This document shows, one piece after another, positions 40,894 through 47,863 of a stretch of 47,863 nt of DNA. The notes under the pieces are model-generated. The model searched no databases. It worked only from the letters and a program-made list of their open reading frames with translations, and was not told the DNA's origin. This DNA comes from an uncultured Actinomyces sp. Lineage in GTDB: Bacteria > Actinomycetota > Actinomycetes > Actinomycetales > Actinomycetaceae. The stretch's first letter is position 1; the number at the start of each line of letters is the position of its first letter. Where the stretch lies: the NCBI GenBank assembly GCA_900545825.1, contig URAS01000017.1, positions 1 through 47,863 of the forward strand, given 5' to 3'. The translations under genes and the position numbers were made by a program.

Positions 40894-41391
40894 ATGGACC
40901 ATCCCGCGCTGGAACACGTGCGCGTCCGTAAGGCGCGCGTCGGCGACGAGGAGCAGCTGGTCGCGCTGACGCGCCAGATCGCGCAGGCCGAGGGCTGCCC
41001 CGAGTCGTGCACGGTGACGGCCGAGAACCTGCGTGAGGTCGTCCTCGAGGACGGCTGGGCCGAGGGCCTGGTCGCGGTCGAACCGGACGACGACACGCAG
41101 ATTCTGGGGGCGATCCTTTACTACCGGTCGTACCCGTCGTATGCGGGCGTGCGCGGCTTTTTCCTAGAAAACGTCGCCGTCGTCCCCGAGGCCCGCGGCC
41201 GCGGCGTCGCGACGGCGCTGTTTGTCGCCCTCGCGCAGGAGGCCGAGGCGCTGGGCGTGACGAAGTACGAGTGGGGCTGCCACCGCGACAACGTGGTGGC
41301 CCAGCAGTTCTACGAGAACCGCGTGAGGGCGTCGCGCGAGGACCAGTACATGCTGTACTCGCTGAGCCCGGTCGACCTCGCGGAGGGGTAA
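40894..41391 (+). CDS. GNAT-family N-acetyltransferase
   Basis: This 165-residue enzyme has the GNAT acetyl-CoA-binding motif VVPEARGRGVATALFVALA and, before it, FFLENVAV. The C-terminal block YEWGCHRDNVVAQQFYENRV resembles diamine (spermidine/spermine) N-acetyltransferases. Substrate is not certain. ATG at 40894 gives AGGAGG a seven-base spacing; ATG at 40891 is the alternative. It follows nrdE after 36 bases and may be the last gene of that transcript. Confidence 0.85.
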   Translation: MDHPALEHVRVRKARVGDEEQLVALTRQIAQAEGCPESCTVTAENLREVVLEDGWAEGLVAVEPDDDTQILGAILYYRSYPSYAGVRGFFLENVAVVPEARGRGVATALFVALAQEAEALGVTKYEWGCHRDNVVAQQFYENRVRASREDQYMLYSLSPVDLAEG

Positions 41392-41427
41392 GCGCCGGGA
41401 TACTGGGTCGGTCTTCGGCGTGGACGG

Positions 41428-41477
41428 GGGAGGTCGCCGTAGCAGGCTTCGTCAGTCGCCTGCCGAGGTGACCTCCC
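41428..41477 (+). terminator. long hairpin after the acetyltransferase gene
   Basis: GGGAGGTC/GACCTCCC and GCAGGC/GCCTGC stack with an internal loop and a 10-base apical loop. It is probably the end of the nrdHIE-acetyltransferase transcript. Confidence 0.6.
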
Positions 41478-41526
41478 AGCCCGCCCCACGCAACCACCCG
41501 TCCCTGCGCCGCCTACCCCCTCGGCG

Positions 41527-41635
41527 CGAAACGCTCACCGGCCACGCGAAACGCTCACCTGAATTGTCGATTTCGGCCTCTCAGGGCCGGATTTTGACAA
41601 TTGAGGTGAGCGTTTCGGAATTGTGGTGAGCGTTT
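41527..41635. repeat. repeat family A, element 2 (nested double inverted repeat)
   Basis: Four copies of the GAAACGCTCACC unit are nested. Outer arms lie at 41527-41539 and 41619-41635, inner 22-base arms at 41547-41568 and 41596-41617 with one mismatch. The inner loop has CGGCC and GGGCCG. The outer edge touches the stop codon of the minus-strand exonuclease gene. It lies between convergent genes like element 1. Confidence 0.8.
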
Positions 41636-42779
41636 AATCTTCGGCGGGGCCGTCGGAGGAGGCCGGGCTGTCTGGCTCGGCCGGGGCGGCGGGGTTTGCC
41701 CAGGGGGCGGTGGCGTCGGTCTCGTCGAAACTGGTGCCGACGCCCTCGCCGCGGGCATGGGCACCACCGGCCGCACTGCCGCCCAGGCGGGACGCCGCGA
41801 AATCCAGCGCCTGCAGGGCTTTCGCCGAGCCGAAGCCGAGGATCGACGCGACCTGCTCGATGACGCCGACCTCGGCGGGCGTGACGACGCCGTCGCGGAC
41901 GGCCGCGGTGGCCAGCGCGCCGACGAACAGTCGGTTGAGCCGCTTCTGCTCGCCCTCGGCCATGCCCGCGCGCCGCGCCATCGTCTCGATGACCGCGGTT
42001 TCGTCCGTGGTGATCGTGCGGTCAGCCAGCGACTCGACGAGGGCGGCCAGGTACTGCTGCTCGACGTCGGTCGCGTGGATCTGCTCGATGAGGGTACGCA
42101 TCGCCTCGACGAGGCCGTCCTTCCACGCGTCCAAGTCCTGCTCCTCGCCCGACCCCTGAGGGCGTGCGAGCGTGCGCGGTTCCACCGGCACGACCGGCGG
42201 CGGCGCAGGCCACGGGTAGTTTTCGGCGGCCTCGAGCCGTTCCTGCCACTGCCGCGCCCGCTCGGGGTCGGCCTGGGCCGCGCGCAGACAGTGGACGAGC
42301 AGCTGCGCCGTCGCCCGCGTGTCGCCCAGCGCGGTGTGCGCGTTCGTCAGCTCGACGCCCAGTGCCCGGCAGCAGTCGACGAGCTTGTGCGACGTGACGT
42401 CGACGATCTGGGGGACCTCGAGCCGCGTGTCGACCTGGGGGAGCGCTGAATCGTCCAGCTCGACACCCACCCGCTTAAACTCGGCCGCCAAAAAGCCCAG
42501 GTCAAAGGGTGAAAAGTGGGCGACGAGGACGGTGCCGCGGATCTGCTCGAGGATCCACGGCGCGATCTGGGCGAACGTCGGCGCCTGGGCGACGTCGGCG
42601 TTGCGGATGCCGTGGACGTGCGTGGGCCCGACGTCGCAGCCGGGATTGACCAGGGTCGACCACTCGCGGTCGATGATGCCGGCCGCCGTGACGTGCACGA
42701 GCGCGATCTCGATAATGCGGTCGGTCGCGGCCGAAAACCCCGTGGTCTCGACGTCGATGACTGTGTAGCTGCCACTCAT
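41634..42779 (-). CDS. DEDD 3'-5' exonuclease with C-terminal TerB-like domain
   Basis: This 381-residue protein starts with a DnaQ-like exonuclease (about 1-165): VIDVETTGF (Asp9, Glu11), HFSPFDLGF (Asp93), and HTALGDT (His148, Asp153). A linker follows, then a helical region (about 225-325) resembling TerB/tellurite-resistance-type domains (RTLIEQIHATD, DRTITTDETAVIETMARRAG, RDGVVTPAEVGVIEQVASILGF), and an acidic Pro-rich tail. It resembles the polymerase III epsilon subunit, but the fusion suggests a specialised DNA or RNA processing nuclease. GGAGG lies just before the ATG with short spacing. Confidence 0.85.
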   Translation of the reverse strand: MSGSYTVIDVETTGFSAATDRIIEIALVHVTAAGIIDREWSTLVNPGCDVGPTHVHGIRNADVAQAPTFAQIAPWILEQIRGTVLVAHFSPFDLGFLAAEFKRVGVELDDSALPQVDTRLEVPQIVDVTSHKLVDCCRALGVELTNAHTALGDTRATAQLLVHCLRAAQADPERARQWQERLEAAENYPWPAPPPVVPVEPRTLARPQGSGEEQDLDAWKDGLVEAMRTLIEQIHATDVEQQYLAALVESLADRTITTDETAVIETMARRAGMAEGEQKRLNRLFVGALATAAVRDGVVTPAEVGVIEQVASILGFGSAKALQALDFAASRLGGSAAGGAHARGEGVGTSFDETDATAPWANPAAPAEPDSPASSDGPAED

Positions 42780-42819
42780 TCCTCCATGGTGGCACAGGGC
42801 ACTGTTACTTTGCGGGCGC

Positions 42820-43533
42820 TTACTCCTGATCCGCGGCCGGCCCCGGCAGCGGCGCGTCCTCTGTCGGGCGCAGGTGCGTGCCGACGATGTGGTCGTTGAC
42901 CACGCCAATCGCCTGCATGAGGGAATACGTGGTCACCGGGCCAACGAACGTGAATCCGCGCGCCTTGAGTTCCCGCGCCAGCTGGGCCGAACCCTCGGTC
43001 GACGGCGGCACCGCGTCGCCCGAGTACGGCGCCGGGTGCTCGGAGGGCGCGAACGACCAGACGAAGTCCGCCAGCCCGCCCTCGTCGCGCATGGCGACGC
43101 AGGCGCGAGCGTTCGTGATGACGGCCTCGATCTTTCGGCGATTCCGCAGGATCTGCGGGTTCGTCAGCGCCCGCTCGACGTCGTCCTCGGTCATCGCGGC
43201 CACCCGGTCGGGATCGAAACCATGAAAGACCTGGCGGAACGCGTCACGCTTGCGAAGGATAGTCAGCCAGCTGAGGCCGGCCAGCAGCGACTCGAGGCAC
43301 AGCCGCTCGAACACGCCCTGCTCGTCGGTAACCGGCCGCCCCCACTCGGTGTCGTAATACCGCGCAATCTCGGGGTTTTTGGCCCACGCCGGCCGCACGA
43401 GGCCGTCCTCGCCGCGGATCAGCCCGCGTACCTCGAGGGCGTCCTCGCCCCGCTTATCGGCCGAGCCATCGGGCGCTGCACCAGCGCCCTCGCCCTCGCA
43501 CGTCGCCTGGTCGGTCGTCTCGACAGTGGTCAT
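42820..43533 (-). CDS. tag: DNA-3-methyladenine glycosylase I, zinc ligands missing
   Basis: This 237-residue protein has the Tag signature: YYDTEWGRPV, LCLESLLAGLSWLTILRKRDAFR, FHGFDPDRVAAM, ILRNRRKIEAVITNARA, and RGFTFVGPVTTYSLMQAIGVVNDH. It removes 3-methyladenine from DNA. In E. coli Tag four residues bind zinc (two Cys, two His); here RPAW replaces RC-W, YYD replaces YHD, and the final Cys after the NDH histidine is Thr, so zinc binding looks lost. There is an N-terminal extension of about 40 acidic residues. AGGAGG precedes the ATG. Confidence 0.9.
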   Translation of the reverse strand: MTTVETTDQATCEGEGAGAAPDGSADKRGEDALEVRGLIRGEDGLVRPAWAKNPEIARYYDTEWGRPVTDEQGVFERLCLESLLAGLSWLTILRKRDAFRQVFHGFDPDRVAAMTEDDVERALTNPQILRNRRKIEAVITNARACVAMRDEGGLADFVWSFAPSEHPAPYSGDAVPPSTEGSAQLARELKARGFTFVGPVTTYSLMQAIGVVNDHIVGTHLRPTEDAPLPGPAADQE

Positions 43534-43613
43534 AGGGTCCTCCTCACATCTCGGTGGTGATAGGTCCACGCTAGGGCGCCTCCGACCTCCACGCTCGTGC
43601 TGCCCTCGGCGAC

Positions 43614-43659
43614 TGTGGATAACTCGACGATTATCGCCCGTGGGGACACAGGCGATAAT
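43614..43659 (+). promoter_or_regulatory. DnaA box, operator-like inverted repeat and -10 of the second rhomboid gene
   Basis: TGTGGATAA (43614-43622) is a perfect DnaA box in reverse. ATTATCGCC (43630-43638) and GGCGATAAT (43651-43659) form a 9-base inverted repeat with a 12-base spacer. GATAAT (43654-43659), within the right arm, is a good -10 and ends six bases before the ATG, so the transcript should be leaderless. Confidence 0.5.
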
Positions 43660-43665
43660 GGGGAA

Positions 43666-44310
43666 ATGATCGAGTCGTTCCTCTCCGACCCCCAAGCCTG
43701 GCTGCACGCGTTCGTCGACCAGGCCCGATATCCGCTGATCCTCCTCGGGATCATGTGGATCGTCGAGGTCGTCGCGTCGAGCACCCACCACCATCTTTCG
43801 CGGGCCCTCGCGATCCGCGCGTGGATGCCGACGCACCTGTGGGCGATCGTCACGGCGCCCTTCGCGCACGGAGGCTGGTTCCACCTGTTCGCCAACACGC
43901 TACCGTTCCTTATTTTCGGCGCGATCCTCAGCTACCAGCCCACGCCGGCGCTGCCCCCGAGTCTCGCGTCCGTCCCCGGCCTGGCCAGTCTCGACCTGTT
44001 CGGCCTCGTGACGATCGCCGCGATGATCACGTCCGGGCTCGGGGCGTTCTTCATCAACCGGCCGGGCGTCCCCACGGTGGGTGCGTCGGGCCTGATCTTC
44101 GGCTATTTCGGCTACATCATGACCGCGGGCGTGAGGACCGGGCCGGGCCCCGAGATGGCGACGGCCGTCGTCGTCGGTGGCATCTGGGGCCTGTCGATGT
44201 TGCGGGGGATTCTCCCGCGCTTCGGCTCGAAGGTGTCGTGGCAGGGCCACCTGTTTGGCCTGGTCGGCGGCATCGGCACCGCCATGCTCCTCGTGCCCGC
44301 CGCCAGCTGA
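43666..44310 (+). CDS. second rhomboid-family intramembrane protease
   Basis: This 214-residue protein has about six membrane helices. Rhomboid motifs are HGGWFHLFANTLPFLIFG, the catalytic serine in TVGASGLIFGYFGYIM, and the catalytic histidine in WQGHLFGLVGG. The loop PTPALPPSLASVPGLASLDL is longer than in the first rhomboid. The ATG has no ribosome-binding site and the -10 lies six bases before it. Function and substrate are unknown. Confidence 0.88.
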   Translation: MIESFLSDPQAWLHAFVDQARYPLILLGIMWIVEVVASSTHHHLSRALAIRAWMPTHLWAIVTAPFAHGGWFHLFANTLPFLIFGAILSYQPTPALPPSLASVPGLASLDLFGLVTIAAMITSGLGAFFINRPGVPTVGASGLIFGYFGYIMTAGVRTGPGPEMATAVVVGGIWGLSMLRGILPRFGSKVSWQGHLFGLVGGIGTAMLLVPAAS

Positions 44311-44341
44311 CGCGCAGGATGCCCTCGTGCGGCAGGCGTGA

Positions 44342-44389
44342 GGTGAATGTCACCATTCTGCACGTTGCGCAAAACTTGCACTGAGTGCA
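44342..44389. promoter_or_regulatory. two palindromes before the TetR/efflux operon
   Basis: GGTGAATGTCACC (44342-44354) and TGCACTGAGTGCA (44377-44389) are both perfect around a short centre. The second ends two bases before the TetR ATG. Autoregulating TetR genes commonly have such a site. Confidence 0.5.
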
Positions 44390-44391
44390 CT

Positions 44392-44994
44392 ATGGAGGGC
44401 GTGAGTGATTGTTCCGCCCTGTCGCCGCGTGCCGCCCGCACGCTCGACGACCTTCGTGACGCCGCGCGCACCCTCGCGTGTACGCAGCCGCTCGACCAGA
44501 TCAGCGTCGACGACATCGCCCGCCAGGCGCGGGTGTCACGGCGGACGTTCTTCAACTACTTCCAGACGAAGAACGAGGCGTTCCTGCCGAACATCGACAA
44601 CCCGCCCGAGGTCCTCGCGCGGGTCGCCGCCGGCGAACCACCGCAGCTGGCCGACGCCCTCGGCGAGGTCGTCGGCGCCCGCGCGGCACAGATCATCGAG
44701 CTGCGCGAACGCTACCCCGGCTACTTCGAGGCGATGGTGTCGAACAGCGACATGCTGCCGCTGCTACGCGAAGAGCGCATGGACCGCGAAGCCGACGTCC
44801 GCCGGGCGTTCGCCCGACGGCTGGGCGCCGACGAGGACGACGCGCTGATCCACCTCATCGCGACCCTGAGTTTCGCGGTCGAACGCGTGGCGTTCCTCGA
44901 GTGGAAGAAGGATCCCGAGGGCGACGACCTCGGCACGATCACCGCGCGGATCACCCGCGAACTTGCGCACGCCCTCGGGTGCCCGCGCGACTGA
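44392..44994 (+). CDS. TetR-family regulator of the adjacent efflux pump
   Basis: This protein of about 200 residues has a TetR helix-turn-helix (ISVDDIARQARVSRRTFFNYFQTKNEAFL) and a C-terminal helical ligand domain. The ATG at 44392 lies right after a palindrome; GTG at 44401 is an alternative for a leaderless mRNA. The next gene, a DHA2 transporter, begins 20 bases after its stop and is surely in the same operon. It is likely to repress the operon until an exported compound binds. Confidence 0.88.
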   Translation: MEGVSDCSALSPRAARTLDDLRDAARTLACTQPLDQISVDDIARQARVSRRTFFNYFQTKNEAFLPNIDNPPEVLARVAAGEPPQLADALGEVVGARAAQIIELRERYPGYFEAMVSNSDMLPLLREERMDREADVRRAFARRLGADEDDALIHLIATLSFAVERVAFLEWKKDPEGDDLGTITARITRELAHALGCPRD

Positions 44995-45014
44995 CAAGAA
45001 AGAGGAAAAAGAGA

Positions 45015-46634
45015 GTGTCTACCCCCAGTTTGAGTTCCGTCCGCGAGGGTGTTGATTTCCGCCCCGACCGCGACTTTTGGATCATCTACGTCTGTTTGAT
45101 GATCGTCATGTTCCTGTCGTCGCTCGACCAGACGATCGTCGCGACCGCCCTGCCGACGATCGTCGGCGACCTCGGCGGCGCCGAGCACATGGCGTGGGCG
45201 ATCACCGCCTACACCCTGGCGATCACCGTGTCGATGCCGGTCTATGGCAAACTCGGCGACCTTATCGGCCGCAAACACACGTTCCTCGCGGCGATCGCGA
45301 TCTTTATTGTCGGGTCGGCGTTGGCCGGGTCGGCGTCCTCGATGCTGCCGTTCATTGTCTACCGCTTTATCCAGGGCCTGGGCGGCGGTGGCCTCATGAT
45401 CTCGTCGCAGGCGATTACCGCCGACATTTTGCCGGCGCGCGTGCGGTCGATCTATATGGCGCCGATGGGCGCGTTGTTTGGCGTGTCGTCGGTGCTGGGG
45501 CCGCTGATCGGCGGTTGGCTGACCGACTCGGTGTCGTGGCACTGGGTGTTCTACATCAACCTGCCGCTCGCGGTCATCGCGTGGGTGCTCATCGCGATCT
45601 TCATGAAGCTGCCGCGCCACTCCGGCCGGCCCACGGTCGACTGGCTAGGCCTCGCCCTGCTGGACGCCGGCGCCGTTTTCGTCGTCCTCTTCACTGCGTG
45701 GGCGGGCAGCGAGTTCGACTGGATCAGCTGGCAAACCGCCGCCCTCCTGGGAGGCGCCCTCATCGTCTGGCTACTCGTCCTCCCGGTCGAAAAGCGTGCG
45801 AAAGAGCCGATCCTTCCGCCGACGCTGCTGCGCGACCGCACGTTCATCGTCTGCACGATCATCGGCGTCCTCGCCATGGGCTCGATGTTCGGGGCCCTGA
45901 GCTACATCCCGACGTATCTGCAGGTCGCCTACGGGGTCAGCGCCACCGAGTCGGGCCTCCTCATGCTGCCGATGACCGCGGGCATGATCATCGCGTCGAC
46001 GGCGTCGGGCTTCCGGGTGTCGAAGACGGGCCGCTACCGCTTCTACCCGCTGGTCGGCTCGTTCATCGCGGCGGCCGGTATGGTCGGCCTGTCGACGGTC
46101 ACCAAGGACACGTCGGTCGTCTGGCTCGAGGTCTACACGTTCGTCCTTGGCTCTGGCCTGGGCCTGTTCTTCCAGTTGCTCGTCCTCCTCGTCCAAAACG
46201 CCGTGCCCCCGACGATGGTCGGGGCTGCGACCTCGGGAAACAACTTCTTCCGCGAGATCGGCGTCTCGGTGGGCGCGTCGGCGGTCGGCACGTTGTTTAC
46301 GACGCGCCTGACCGACCGGATCACCGACCTGTTCACCCAGCTGGCGCACTCGACCGACCCGACGGTGAGGGCGATGATGGCGCAGGCCCACGCGAAGGGC
46401 CTGAGCACGGGCTCGTTGACCCCGGCGCTCGTCAAGTCGCTGCCCGAGGTCGTCAAGAACGGGATCGTCGATTCCTACGTCCACGCCCTCACCCCGCTGT
46501 TCCTCTGGATGGCGCCGATCGTCTGCGTGGCCGGCCTGTTCTCGTTCCTCCTGCCCTCGCTCGACCTCGCGACGAAGAGCGGGCTGCAGCAGATCCGCGA
46601 GTCCGAAGAGGGAGACCCCGTGGCCGCCGTGTAA
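45015..46634 (+). CDS. DHA2-family MFS efflux transporter
   Basis: This 539-residue transporter has 14 predicted helices, as in the DHA2 drug:H+ antiporter group. Motifs include SLDQTIVATALPTIVGDLGG, VYGKLGDLIGRKH (motif A) and LGPLIGGWLTDSVSWHWVFYINLP (motif C). The C-terminus is HALTPLFLWMAPIVCVAGLFSFLLP and a short Glu-rich tail. It probably exports toxic organic compounds. The GTG start has AGAGGAAA upstream. Regulated by the preceding TetR gene. Confidence 0.92.
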   Translation: MSTPSLSSVREGVDFRPDRDFWIIYVCLMIVMFLSSLDQTIVATALPTIVGDLGGAEHMAWAITAYTLAITVSMPVYGKLGDLIGRKHTFLAAIAIFIVGSALAGSASSMLPFIVYRFIQGLGGGGLMISSQAITADILPARVRSIYMAPMGALFGVSSVLGPLIGGWLTDSVSWHWVFYINLPLAVIAWVLIAIFMKLPRHSGRPTVDWLGLALLDAGAVFVVLFTAWAGSEFDWISWQTAALLGGALIVWLLVLPVEKRAKEPILPPTLLRDRTFIVCTIIGVLAMGSMFGALSYIPTYLQVAYGVSATESGLLMLPMTAGMIIASTASGFRVSKTGRYRFYPLVGSFIAAAGMVGLSTVTKDTSVVWLEVYTFVLGSGLGLFFQLLVLLVQNAVPPTMVGAATSGNNFFREIGVSVGASAVGTLFTTRLTDRITDLFTQLAHSTDPTVRAMMAQAHAKGLSTGSLTPALVKSLPEVVKNGIVDSYVHALTPLFLWMAPIVCVAGLFSFLLPSLDLATKSGLQQIRESEEGDPVAAV

Positions 46635-46709
46635 GCCGCTTCCATGGTGCGGATGGTCCCGAGACGCCCGAAAGAGTGACGTGTATCCTTATGCGTAACC
46701 CTGTGTGGG

Positions 46710-46729
46710 TATACGTCGATAAGGAGGGG
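46710..46729 (+). promoter_or_regulatory. possible -10 and ribosome-binding site of the amidinotransferase gene
   Basis: TATACG (46710-46715) is a weak -10. AAGGAGGGG (46721-46729) is a strong ribosome-binding site. The 100 bases after the efflux gene show no clear terminator. Confidence 0.45.
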
Positions 46730-46734
46730 CCTCG

Positions 46735-47862
46735 ATGACGAAGATTGTCAATTCGTGGAATGACTTTGATCCGTTGAAGCGGGTCATTGTTGGTCGTGCC
46801 GATAATTCGGTGATTCCGCCGGAGGAGCCGGCGACCTCGGAGAAGGTGCCGGTGGATTCGAAGATGCGGGGCATGTGGGGTCCGCGTCCGACCGAGACGG
46901 TGGAGAAGGCGAATGCCCAGCTCGACTATCTGGCCAAGGTGTTGGAAGAGCACGGGGTGACGGTGGATCGTCCGACCCCGCTGCAGTGGAACCAGCCGGT
47001 CATCACCCCGGACTTCCGCACCGACTCGATGATGACGTGCATGCCGCCGCGTGACATTCTCCTGACGATCGGGTCGGAGATTATGGCGTCGGCGAACTCG
47101 TTTAGGTGCCGCTACTTCGAGTACCTGGCGTATTGGCCGCTGATGGAGCAGTACTTCGAGGAGGACCCGGAGTTCAAGTGGACCCAGGCTCCCCGTCCCC
47201 GCCTGACGGATGCGTCGTATAAGCACAACTATTACGACGAGAAGATTTCCCTGGAGGAGCGCCTGGAGCGTACCGCTAACAAGGACTTCGTCACGACCGA
47301 GGTCGAGCCGATGTGGGATGCCGCAGACGTCCTTCGTCTGGGTAAGGATTTGTTTATCCAGCACGGGTTGACGACGAACCGTAAGGCGATGGAGTGGTTC
47401 AAGCGGTACTACCCGGATTTGACGGTTCACGCGGTGAACTTCCCGGGCGATCCGTACCCGATCCATATTGATGCGACGTTTGTGCCGCTGCGTCCGGGCT
47501 TGATCATTAACAACCCGCATCGGCCGCTTCCGGAAGAGCAGCGGGCGATCTTCGAGGCGAATGATTGGCAGATCGTTGAGGCTGCTTTGCCGGCTCACAA
47601 GGAGCCGCCGCCGCTGTGCTACTCGTCCGTGTGGTTGTCGATGAACTGCCTGGTGCTCGACCACAACACGGTGATTGTTGAGGCCAGTGAGCACAACCAG
47701 CTCGAACAGATGGACAAGCTGGGCATGAACGTGATCCCCGTGCCATTCCGCGACGCCTACCCGTTCGGTGGCGCACTGCACTGTGCGACCGCCGACGTCT
47801 ACCGCGAGGGCGGCTGCGAGGACTACTTCCCCAACCGCGTCAAAGACCTCACCCTCGTGTAG
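46735..47862 (+). CDS. amidinotransferase (glycine/inosamine amidinotransferase family)
   Basis: This 375-residue enzyme has the catalytic triad of the arginine:X amidinotransferase family: Asp195 in EPMWDAADVLR, His244 in YPIHIDATF, and Cys350 in GGALHCATADV. It transfers the guanidino-carbon group from arginine to an amine; family members make guanidinoacetate or modify streptomycin-type aminocyclitols. The acceptor is unknown. In most of the gene, codons such as GAT, GTT, ATT, TTG and CGT are frequent, unlike neighbours that nearly always use C or G; the last 200 bases return to the local style. This suggests transfer or special selection. Complete gene, one base before the window end. Confidence 0.88.
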   Translation: MTKIVNSWNDFDPLKRVIVGRADNSVIPPEEPATSEKVPVDSKMRGMWGPRPTETVEKANAQLDYLAKVLEEHGVTVDRPTPLQWNQPVITPDFRTDSMMTCMPPRDILLTIGSEIMASANSFRCRYFEYLAYWPLMEQYFEEDPEFKWTQAPRPRLTDASYKHNYYDEKISLEERLERTANKDFVTTEVEPMWDAADVLRLGKDLFIQHGLTTNRKAMEWFKRYYPDLTVHAVNFPGDPYPIHIDATFVPLRPGLIINNPHRPLPEEQRAIFEANDWQIVEAALPAHKEPPPLCYSSVWLSMNCLVLDHNTVIVEASEHNQLEQMDKLGMNVIPVPFRDAYPFGGALHCATADVYREGGCEDYFPNRVKDLTLV

Positions 47863-47863
47863 G

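Noticed and set aside
41527..41635. CRISPR array
   Set aside because: The repeats alternate in direction and have no regular spacers; they form nested inverted repeats.

Overview
The window is high-GC (third codon positions almost always G or C), uses GTG and TTG starts freely, and carries the crgA / class E sortase / pabA / pknB-pknA-pbpA-rodA-pstP-fhaB-fhaA locus typical of Actinobacteria. With a class Ib ribonucleotide reductase (nrdHIE), a LuxS enzyme and an LAxTG surface protein, an Actinomycetaceae-like organism (Actinomyces/Schaalia relatives) fits best. This placement is inference. I see no transposase, phage gene, tRNA, rRNA or CRISPR array.

Layout. (1) 0.1-0.7 kb: small PspC protein and a sterol-carrier-family protein. 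(2) 0.8-8.0 kb: a tight operon of an ECF module (T protein, fused double ATPase, Trep_Strep-like S protein), two exporter-fold ABC half-transporters of the YbtP/YbtQ-IrtA/IrtB kind and a TetR regulator, with a DtxR/IdeR-like iron box over the first start codon. It looks like iron-regulated metallophore or heme uptake. (3) 8.1-14.1 kb: GRP-type sugar transporter, glpT and glpQ, malic enzyme, OsmC protein. (4) 14.2-16.9 kb: helical membrane protein, cyclophilin, rhomboid protease, CrgA. (5) 17.0-29.9 kb: sortase, 51-aa membrane protein and PabA/TrpG on the + strand, converging on the seven-gene kinase/phosphatase/FHA/peptidoglycan operon on the - strand. (6) 30-36 kb: envelope and accessory genes, including a secreted chymotrypsin-fold protein that seems to lack its catalytic triad, an LARTG surface protein (probable sortase E substrate), a lipoprotein, a CPBP membrane protease and an ADP-ribosylglycohydrolase. 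(7) 36.2-37.4 kb: a LuxS-Pfs fusion joining two consecutive steps of S-adenosylhomocysteine detoxification. (8) 37.4-41.4 kb: a long regulatory region with two NrdR boxes and many DnaA-box-like motifs, then nrdH-nrdI-nrdE and an acetyltransferase. (9) 41.6-47.9 kb: exonuclease-TerB-like protein, Tag glycosylase lacking zinc ligands, second rhomboid, TetR plus DHA2 efflux pump, and an amidinotransferase with codon use unlike its neighbours.

The most unusual signals are the iron-box ECF/ABC operon, the LuxS-Pfs fusion, a dispersed inverted-repeat family (core GAAACGCTCACC) found only between convergent genes, a second repeat family (core GGTCACGTTCACGGGCGGGG), the triad-less secreted protease fold, and PknA with a roughly 650-residue acidic linker. 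All functional calls rest on reading motifs by eye. No database search was run.
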